A DNA stretch of 46,479 nucleotides from a virus, in the IMG/VR virus record IMGVR_UViG_3300022927_000037, positions 1 to 46,479 of that record; one strand, 5' to 3'. The number at the start of each line of letters is the position of its first letter. Position 1 is the first letter of the stretch. Both the position numbers and the translations under genes were made by a program. Below, one piece after another: positions 16,753 through 23,056 of this stretch. The notes beneath the pieces are model-generated. The model did not search any database, had not been told where the DNA came from, and saw nothing but the letters and a program-made list of their open reading frames with translations.

Positions 16753-17241
16753 TTAGAAGTTCAATACACAATAATCTGGTTGTACTTCAACCTGGATATT
16801 AACGGCTGTACCATCATCATCCCAGTTATAATCACCCCAATTGATTGAAGTAATTAAAGCTCCTTTGATCACCCATTCTGAAACAATATCACCTACAGGA
16901 CCTAATACGTTAAATGTTAAATCTTTCTTGTAGAAATCAGAATAACCATCTCTACCTGTTACTGATTCGTGGTGTAATCTTAACCATTCAATGGCAGCTT
17001 GAGCACCTGAAGGAGTAATTGGGTCAAATAATGTAAACTGGATAGTACCCCATGTTGTTTTACCTTTAACAAAACGTTGAACGTTAATATGATTTAAAGG
17101 TACAGTTCCTTGTGATACGTTAACAGCACCTACTTGCTTAAGTAAGTAAGAAGGGAAACCATCAATATACAATACAAATCTATTAGATTGTTTTGGTTCG
17201 AATGCTGTGAAAAATATTTCGTTTGGATCTAATACTGCCAT
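16753..17241 (-). CDS. gp19: Tail tube protein, T4 gp19-like
   Basis: This 162-residue protein would form the inner tube of the contractile tail, through which DNA passes. It has the gp19 pattern: an N-terminal strand after FFTAFEPKQSNRFVLYIDGF (split across 10-30), GKTTWGTIQFTLFDPITPSGA (about 79-99), and a C-terminal pair of strands (SEWVIKGALITSINWGDYNW, about 122-141, then VNIQVEVQPDYCVLNF). The Gly-Ala-Ile/Leu-Ile-Thr strand followed by a W-G-D turn is characteristic of T4 tube proteins (163 residues in T4). It follows the sheath gene, carries its own late-type element 26 bases upstream, and ends before a strong terminator, so a strong independent transcript is likely for this abundant protein. 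Confidence 0.93.
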   Translation of the reverse strand: MAVLDPNEIFFTAFEPKQSNRFVLYIDGFPSYLLKQVGAVNVSQGTVPLNHINVQRFVKGKTTWGTIQFTLFDPITPSGAQAAIEWLRLHHESVTGRDGYSDFYKKDLTFNVLGPVGDIVSEWVIKGALITSINWGDYNWDDDGTAVNIQVEVQPDYCVLNF

Positions 17242-17267
17242 TTTATTTTGCTATTATTTTTATTCTA

Positions 17268-17278
17268 TTATAAATATT
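17268..17278 (-). promoter_or_regulatory. Putative late promoter element before the tail tube gene
   Basis: The coding strand reads AATATTTATAA, 26 bases before the ATG at 17241. Confidence 0.65.
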
Positions 17279-17292
17279 CAACTTTTAATTTC

Positions 17293-19008
17293 TTATGCAG
17301 GGAATGTAGCACCTGTAGGTAAGATGTTAAAGTCGAGGTAAATAAACTCAGCTGTTTTAGTTGGTTGGATAAATATCTGACCAATTAACTGATTTCTGTC
17401 AATCACATCTGGTGTGTTATTTGTATCATCCATGATCACTTTAAACGCATACAAACCTTGTCTTTGTTGAACACTTTCCAAATATGGATTTACTTGTGCT
17501 AAGAAATTATTTCTTGTAGCAATTGTATTTTGTTCAAACACCAAGTTTTGAGCAACTTGTGAAATGTATGATTTAAGTTGAATTAATAATCTTCTAACAT
17601 TTACTCTATCTAAAGCACTTGCTCTAGTTTGTAATGTTTTCTGACCATATACTACAACTCCAGTTCCAGGGAATGTGGCAATTGGGTTTACTTTATTTGT
17701 ATATAAAGTATCTCTATCAGTTGAGTTTAGTTTTTGTTCTGCGCGAATTACTTGTCCTAAACCACCTCTATTAATACCCGCCGGGGCGAACCAAGGCTCA
17801 CTTACACTGTCATTATACGCGTATACACCACCTATAACAGCGGATGCTGGCACCCATACTTGTTTGCCTGTATCTGGGTCAATTACTTGACACCATGGCC
17901 AATATGAAGCAGCGTATGATGTATTTCTTGAAGATGCTTGAGTATTTACTGTAGCAACTGAAGAATTATATGGTACTAAATCTAATACTAATAAACTATC
18001 TCCTCTTACTTGAGTGTTATTAATCATATTAGTACATTGTGAAGTCATTCCTGAGTTAAATAGACCTGGAGCTAATAATACATTAAATACATAATCATCT
18101 TGATTAGATAATAAACTAATCATATCATCATAATCATCAGGAGAAACACCTTGAGTATTATTTGAATCGATATTATCGTAGAAATTAGCAGCTCCAATAA
18201 AATCTCCTGTAGCACTACCAAATGAACCACTTTGGGCTGATGGGATAAATCCTACAAATTCTGGTTTTGCTATTCCATTATTATCGAAATAATTTAATGT
18301 AGCTCCTGGAACAGAATCGATTCTAATATATCTAGAAGCGTTTCTATATGAACCCGTAATTTCTACTTGGTTTTTAGTTGGGTTGTAATTTTCAACTTGA
18401 TCACCAATTACTTTTGAAACAAAGTTATCAGCTTTTGGGTCTAAAGATAACCCAGTCCAAGTTTCTAATACGACTTTATTATTTGTAGTATCATCACCTC
18501 TTCTTACTAAAAGATCAAAAGTACCTGAAGAAGTTGAAGGGTTTGAAATTTCCCATCTAATGTTATCTACAGATCCACTTGCTAGTGATCCTGAAGCATC
18601 TTCAGGTCCTTCACTATTCATTAAAGCTCCTTCACTAATAGTTTTAATAACTAAAGAAGAGGATGTGTTACTACCACTAATTTCATTGTTATCATTTTCG
18701 TCTACACAAGTTGCTGCTGTGTATGAACCTGTAACTACTCTAGCTACTAAAAGAGACTCACCACCATTATTAAAATAGTTGTAAGCAGCGATTGAAGTAA
18801 AGTAAGTGTAAGTGTCACTACCACTATCTACGGTTGTTCCAAATCTAGAAGAATAATCGCTATAAGAAGTAACTACTGTAGGGATTTCTACAGGTCCTTT
18901 TACTGTTGGACCGATGATAGCTGCCCCAACCGTTACGGGTTGTTGGCTAACAAAAGATGAATCATTTTCTCTTGCTAATACACCGGGAGATACTAGAGTT
19001 TCTGCCAT
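17293..19008 (-). CDS. gp18: Contractile tail sheath protein, T4 gp18-like
   Basis: This 571-residue protein would form the contractile sheath around the tube. The N-terminus (MAETLVSPGVLARENDSSF) is the typical sheath start, with the 'SPGV' turn that forms the linker strand. GAAIIGPTVKGPVEIPTVV (about 28-46) and YSSRFGT follow the family pattern. The C-terminal domain has LNSTDRDTLYTNKVNPIATFPGTGVVVYGQKTL (split across 430-465), VNVRRLLIQLKSYISQVAQ (about 471-489) and the final strand FIYLDFNILPTGATFPA, which joins neighbouring subunits in known sheaths. The middle ~200 residues, rich in Ser/Gly/Asn, are the variable protruding domains. The length is a little below T4 gp18 (659). A late element is 23 bases upstream. 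Confidence 0.94.
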   Translation of the reverse strand: MAETLVSPGVLARENDSSFVSQQPVTVGAAIIGPTVKGPVEIPTVVTSYSDYSSRFGTTVDSGSDTYTYFTSIAAYNYFNNGGESLLVARVVTGSYTAATCVDENDNNEISGSNTSSSLVIKTISEGALMNSEGPEDASGSLASGSVDNIRWEISNPSTSSGTFDLLVRRGDDTTNNKVVLETWTGLSLDPKADNFVSKVIGDQVENYNPTKNQVEITGSYRNASRYIRIDSVPGATLNYFDNNGIAKPEFVGFIPSAQSGSFGSATGDFIGAANFYDNIDSNNTQGVSPDDYDDMISLLSNQDDYVFNVLLAPGLFNSGMTSQCTNMINNTQVRGDSLLVLDLVPYNSSVATVNTQASSRNTSYAASYWPWCQVIDPDTGKQVWVPASAVIGGVYAYNDSVSEPWFAPAGINRGGLGQVIRAEQKLNSTDRDTLYTNKVNPIATFPGTGVVVYGQKTLQTRASALDRVNVRRLLIQLKSYISQVAQNLVFEQNTIATRNNFLAQVNPYLESVQQRQGLYAFKVIMDDTNNTPDVIDRNQLIGQIFIQPTKTAEFIYLDFNILPTGATFPA

Positions 19009-19031
19009 TTTGTTATTTTGTTATTGTTTTG

Positions 19032-19042
19032 TTATAAATATA
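19032..19042 (-). promoter_or_regulatory. Putative late promoter element before the tail sheath gene
   Basis: The coding strand reads TATATTTATAA, 23 bases before the ATG at 19008. Confidence 0.6.
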
Positions 19043-19059
19043 TAAAAAGAATTCAAAAA

Positions 19060-19308
19060 TCATCGTTTTACGAATTCACCTGTTTCAATATTTATATTTC
19101 CTTCACCATATTTTTCTTGTAACTTTTGACCAGTATCTTCAGATTTTTTGATCAACATTTGTAACATTTCTGTTAATTTATCTTTTTGTAACTCTAAACT
19201 TTGAATTTCTACTTCAATACTACCAAATTTGGTAATAATATCAGCTCTTTCATTATTCAAATCTTCTAATTGTTGTAACTCTTCTTGTGTTAGAAATATT
19301 TTGTCCAT
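19060..19308 (-). CDS. Small coiled-coil protein upstream of the tail sheath
   Basis: This 82-residue protein is almost entirely predicted coiled coil (QEELQQLEDLNNERADIITK and onward to LIKKSEDTGQKLQEKY, residues 7-66), ending in a short Gly/Asn tail. No family is recognised. It sits between the glycosyltransferase cassette (26 bases upstream) and the tail sheath gene. It may be the last cistron of the cassette transcript or a small structural or assembly protein of the tail. There is no signal peptide or membrane segment. Confidence 0.7.
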   Translation of the reverse strand: MDKIFLTQEELQQLEDLNNERADIITKFGSIEVEIQSLELQKDKLTEMLQMLIKKSEDTGQKLQEKYGEGNINIETGEFVKR

Positions 19309-19334
19309 AATAAATATTAGTTTTTTTATTAAAA

Positions 19335-20528
19335 TTAAAGAACCCTATTAATAGATTCAATTACTCTTTGTGGTGTTATTGTTTTAGTACATTCAAAATG
19401 TCTATCTGTGTCTTTATGATTAGGACACCATTCCCAATCACCAGGATTTAACCATTCTTTATTAAAACATCCTGTACAAACATTTTCATCGTAATTAAAT
19501 ACGCGTTCACAATCTAAAAATTCACTATAGGGTTGGCTAAATCCTGAAATTAGGATTACTTTAGTACCAATAGCCCAGGATAACCAAGATAAACCACTAC
19601 CTACACCAATAAAAGCATCGGCGTATTTAATATCTACCATTCTGTCCTCAATAGGATAATCACCTGTTTTATCAATTACTCCTTTTAAAGTACCTCCTAA
19701 TTTAGAATCATGCCAATCATCACCTAAACGTTCTTTAGTAATCATTACTACTTTATATCCTTGATCTTTCAAATAGTCAACTATTGCTTGCCAACCACCA
19801 GGATAATTCCAATATTTAGCATGTGCTGAAGCATGAGGGGCGATAATTACATATTTACCTTCAATTTGTTGTCCTTTACTAGGAATTGTAATTTTTGGTT
19901 TAACTTCTCGATATTTTAATCCTAATATTTCTGTTGTTGTTTGGCCTAAAGGGTGTTGTTTAAAGTCAATAGGTATTTTATGTTTTACTACTTCTCTATT
20001 TTCATCATAAAACCAACCAATATTATACATAGCATATAAATTAAATACTTCAGTACCTGGTTCTACAAATTCAATTTCTGGGTATTCTTTTTCGAACCAT
20101 TCATTGTGGAAAGTAGATACTATAAGCTCACATTGATGTTTTACTCTAAAATCATTTACATTAGCAAACCAAGCTAATGTATCTCCAATAGCATCAGATT
20201 CTAAATGAATGTATACTCTTTTTCCTTTAGCATTATAATTTTCAGAGAATTCTAATTGGTCTGTTTTTAAATTATATGCTTCTACTCTCCAATCTTTAAA
20301 ATATTTAATATTAGGAGCAGTCCACATATTATTGCTGATAACTGTTTCATAGATAACATCATTGCTTTTTCTATCTATAAATAAAACTCTATATTTACAA
20401 TCTTTATCCCCATTAATATGTAGTTTAGCTCCTCCAATAAAACTAACAGTAAATGTATTTTGAGGTTCTTTAAAAGGTAAATTTAATTGTTTTAAATTAT
20501 TATAGTTATTTATTAAAACTTCTTTCAT
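19335..20528 (-). CDS. Protein O-heptosyltransferase of the TibC/AAH (BAHT) family
   Basis: This protein would transfer an ADP-heptose-type sugar onto serine hydroxyls of a protein. Residues ~25-100 form a beta-strand N-terminal domain like that of TibC. Residues ~104-335 are the GT-B catalytic part with HLESDAIGDTLAWFANV (108-124), LYAMYNIGWFYDENRE (164-179), HASAHAKYWNYPGGWQ (232-247), GVIDKTGDYPIEDRM (283-297) and GVGSGLSWLSWAIGTKV (308-324). The C-terminus carries four cysteines, C351 and C354 (CTGC), C368 (EWCPNH) and C380 (FEC), in the spacing of the iron-binding finger that defines this family in TibC. The enzyme class is known to hyperglycosylate Ser-rich beta-helical autotransporters. 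No autotransporter is present here; the Ser/Thr-rich collagen-like fibres encoded just upstream are the obvious candidate substrate. It overlaps the preceding gene by 4 bases. Confidence 0.85.
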   Translation of the reverse strand: MKEVLINNYNNLKQLNLPFKEPQNTFTVSFIGGAKLHINGDKDCKYRVLFIDRKSNDVIYETVISNNMWTAPNIKYFKDWRVEAYNLKTDQLEFSENYNAKGKRVYIHLESDAIGDTLAWFANVNDFRVKHQCELIVSTFHNEWFEKEYPEIEFVEPGTEVFNLYAMYNIGWFYDENREVVKHKIPIDFKQHPLGQTTTEILGLKYREVKPKITIPSKGQQIEGKYVIIAPHASAHAKYWNYPGGWQAIVDYLKDQGYKVVMITKERLGDDWHDSKLGGTLKGVIDKTGDYPIEDRMVDIKYADAFIGVGSGLSWLSWAIGTKVILISGFSQPYSEFLDCERVFNYDENVCTGCFNKEWLNPGDWEWCPNHKDTDRHFECTKTITPQRVIESINRVL

Positions 20529-21232
20529 ATATCAAATTGTTTATTAAATTCTTTTTTATATCGTAAATCATCTATAAAAGCCTGGCCATAAGGTAAAATA
20601 TTTCCCCTATCAAAGTTGTGGATTTGTAAGTACCATCTCATATTATAATGATATTGATTATGAGGACGTGCTTTAGCTCTTTCAGTACCTAATATTTCAT
20701 TATTCCAAGGATCTTCATTAGGAAACATAATTGACTTTAAATACTCAACATTCCATATAGCAGCATTATGTGTTAATAACCATACGGAGTCTTGTTTCAT
20801 TTTAAGAACTCTATTATTTTTAATAAATTTATCGGTAGGTTCAAAGTCATAACCCCACCAATGTAGTTTTTCATGAATTCGAAGACAATCGGCATTTTCA
20901 TTATCCATAAATTCTATAAATTCAGGCATAATGTCATTAATTGATCTTTCAGGCCACATATCATCACACATTAATAAAACATACTTTGTATTAATTTTAT
21001 CTAAAGCGTAAATTAATTTATTTGAAAAATCATATTTAGTATAATCGGGTTTGTTGATGTTTAAAGGTATAAAGTTTTTATACTCATAATCATAATTTTT
21101 ACTATCAGAAATAACATATATGTCTAAATCAAGACCACTAAGTAATTCCCAACTTAACCCTAATCCTTCCCAACAATTTGAATAACTATCACACGTAGGA
21201 ACTAAAACTGATATTTTATCTTTTAAATTCAT
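20525..21232 (-). CDS. Glycosyltransferase, GT-A fold (GT2-like)
   Basis: This is a 235-residue nucleotide-sugar transferase of the GT-A type. The N-terminal strand KISVLVPTCDSYSNCW (6-21) is the usual nucleotide-binding start, and YVLLMCDDMWPE (84-95) ends in the acidic DD pair that replaces DxD for metal and donor binding. WWGYDF and NAAIWNVEYLKSIMFP (about 166-181) match the acceptor side, with a Trp-containing motif. No membrane segment is present, so it acts in the cytosol. It overlaps both neighbours (17 bases upstream, 4 bases downstream), as in a tightly coupled operon. The donor sugar cannot be told from sequence; extension of a protein-linked glycan is a plausible role in this context. 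Confidence 0.8.
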   Translation of the reverse strand: MNLKDKISVLVPTCDSYSNCWEGLGLSWELLSGLDLDIYVISDSKNYDYEYKNFIPLNINKPDYTKYDFSNKLIYALDKINTKYVLLMCDDMWPERSINDIMPEFIEFMDNENADCLRIHEKLHWWGYDFEPTDKFIKNNRVLKMKQDSVWLLTHNAAIWNVEYLKSIMFPNEDPWNNEILGTERAKARPHNQYHYNMRWYLQIHNFDRGNILPYGQAFIDDLRYKKEFNKQFDI

Positions 21233-22169
21233 TGTAAATATCCATTAATTCTTTTGTTCTATTATACCATGATAATTCTTTACCAGTATTAATTGCTTTT
21301 TCTTTATATAAATCCCAATTTTTTATAATATCTTTTAATCCTTTATCCATTTCAAAAACATCCCGAGGAGCTCTCCAAGCACCATGAAAATCAGTAGCAT
21401 GTTCCCAATTAGCGATAATAGGCAAACCCGCAGCTGCTGCTTCAATCATTGTTAAATTTGGATGTCCTGCTTCTAACATAGTAGGATGAACAAATATATC
21501 ATGGTCATGGTATAATTCTAGTAATTTAGTATTAGGAGTATCAAAAACCAAATTTAGTTTAGGATAATTTAACATCCATAAATGACCATTAAAGAAATTT
21601 TTATTGTTAGAAGGTCCGGCTATGGTAATTTCTAAATCATTCATCATAGCTAACCCTAAACCATAAGTAAATCCCTTTCTATCATATGTTTTATCTCCTC
21701 CTAACCCATTATTAGCTATCATTAATAACTTAGGTTTTTCTGGTTTGGGATGAAAGGGGTTGTTATAAAACTCATCTGTGTTTACACCATGAGGAAAATA
21801 GACACATTTAGGGTGATCAAAATAATCAACTAGCCATTTAGCCGGCATTAGAGAAATTAAAGATCCTTCAATAGCTTTTAAATTTTCTTTATATACATGA
21901 GAATCTTTACCAAAATGTAACACATGATGATCATGTAATTGATAAATGTAAGGAACCCCTCTTTCTCCTAAACCATTTGCTAAATTAGCTACATGGCAAT
22001 GAACAATATCAAAATCATCAGAATTAATATGAGCCGCCATTTTATGGGTAGATTCATGCCCTAAGGCTCTTTGATTTACTTCAAATTCCCAAATAATTTT
22101 TTCAATTGCCCCCCAATTTTTAGGGGGAATACTTAACCCACATCCGGGGTCTACATGGCATATTTTCAT
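21216..22169 (-). CDS. Glycosyltransferase, GT-B fold (GT4-like)
   Basis: This 317-residue retaining-type transferase has two Rossmann-like halves. The N-terminal half opens MKICHVDPGCGLSIPPKNWGA with the Pro/Gly-rich loop found in GT4 enzymes that bind acceptors (the 'GGxER'-like region), then DIVHCHVA and IYQLHDHHV. The C-terminal half has PKLLMIANNG, LEITIAGPS and FVHPTMLEAGHPNLTMIEAA (227-245) with two glutamates nine residues apart (E233, E243) where the family's E-x7-E motif lies, so the spacing is slightly unusual. No membrane segment is present. It overlaps the FkbM gene by 4 bases and the next transferase by 17. Sugar specificity is unknown. Confidence 0.85.
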   Translation of the reverse strand: MKICHVDPGCGLSIPPKNWGAIEKIIWEFEVNQRALGHESTHKMAAHINSDDFDIVHCHVANLANGLGERGVPYIYQLHDHHVLHFGKDSHVYKENLKAIEGSLISLMPAKWLVDYFDHPKCVYFPHGVNTDEFYNNPFHPKPEKPKLLMIANNGLGGDKTYDRKGFTYGLGLAMMNDLEITIAGPSNNKNFFNGHLWMLNYPKLNLVFDTPNTKLLELYHDHDIFVHPTMLEAGHPNLTMIEAAAAGLPIIANWEHATDFHGAWRAPRDVFEMDKGLKDIIKNWDLYKEKAINTGKELSWYNRTKELMDIYNEFKR

Positions 22170-23056
22170 TTTAAAAAGGCTATATTATTCATTCCATTAT
22201 TGTCATCTACCCAAATGTTATACCCATTAAAATGTAAAAAATCTTCTAGTTTTTGGGTATTAATTTTATTTACTTTTTCATAAATAATTACTTTAGGTTT
22301 TTTTATTTTGTCAAAATCTAAAGCCATTATAAGTTGATCATCCATTCCTTCAACATCAATATGTAACCAATCTAAATCATTAAAATTATTTTCTATTAAT
22401 AATTCATTAATCCCTATTGATTCTTTTGTTACTTCATTTACCTTATTAAAAAATTTTAATACATGATCTTTATCAATAGAATTTGTGTGACCAGTATTGT
22501 CTCCTTCTCCTCCTTCGTAAAATTTAACTTGACCTCCGTTAGGAGTAATTAATTTATTTACTAAAGTAATATTTTTATATTTACTATAATGTTTACTTAA
22601 TCTAGAAAAAGCAGATGTTGATGCTTCTACTAATAACAAATTTGAAAAGTTATTTTGGTGAAATAAATGTACCCATTCACCTGATGTTCCATCGTTAGTA
22701 CCAATAGCTACTCCTTTAGTTTTATCTTTTGTAGCACACCATATATCAAAAGCAATTTCTGATTGAGTTCCATGTTCAATGCTATTCCATTTAGTACGTC
22801 CTATCTCTTTTCCTTTAGAAGTTTTAATAATTAAAGTACATCCATCAAACCAATCAAAACTACACCAATGACCTATACCTATTTGATTTTGGTAAATTTC
22901 TTGGTTATTGTAGGTATCTATAATCTCTATTGTAAAAGGTAAATATTCTTTTGGGAGAAAAAATAAAATATCTTTTTTTATTTCAACATACATTTGGGTC
23001 GATGGATGAGAAATATCTTGGGCTTTTTTAAGTTTTATGTCTAAAAACCGATTCAT
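22166..23056 (-). CDS. FkbM-family methyltransferase with an extra N-terminal beta domain
   Basis: This is a SAM-dependent methyltransferase, typically acting on sugar hydroxyls. The catalytic part spans about 112-296, with SAM motif I GVAIGTNDGTSGEWVHLF (115-132), acidic loop LLVEAS (141-146) and the FkbM hallmark DWLHIDVEGMDDQLIMAL near 233-250. The first ~95 residues are a separate beta-rich piece (TIEIIDTYNNQEIYQNQIGIG, split) that looks related in pattern to the N-terminal domain of the O-heptosyltransferase in this cassette and to residues ~573-645 of the large transferase. That similarity is by eye. A role in capping or methylating a fibre glycan fits the neighbours; no experiment is implied. 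The ATG overlaps the upstream stop by one base. Confidence 0.85.
   Translation of the reverse strand: MNRFLDIKLKKAQDISHPSTQMYVEIKKDILFFLPKEYLPFTIEIIDTYNNQEIYQNQIGIGHWCSFDWFDGCTLIIKTSKGKEIGRTKWNSIEHGTQSEIAFDIWCATKDKTKGVAIGTNDGTSGEWVHLFHQNNFSNLLLVEASTSAFSRLSKHYSKYKNITLVNKLITPNGGQVKFYEGGEGDNTGHTNSIDKDHVLKFFNKVNEVTKESIGINELLIENNFNDLDWLHIDVEGMDDQLIMALDFDKIKKPKVIIYEKVNKINTQKLEDFLHFNGYNIWVDDNNGMNNIAFLK

Noticed and set aside
19308-19318. A further AATATTTATTA copy touching the ATG of the coiled-coil gene
   Set aside because: There is no space between it and the start codon, so it cannot be that gene's promoter in the way the others are. It is probably chance in AT-rich DNA.
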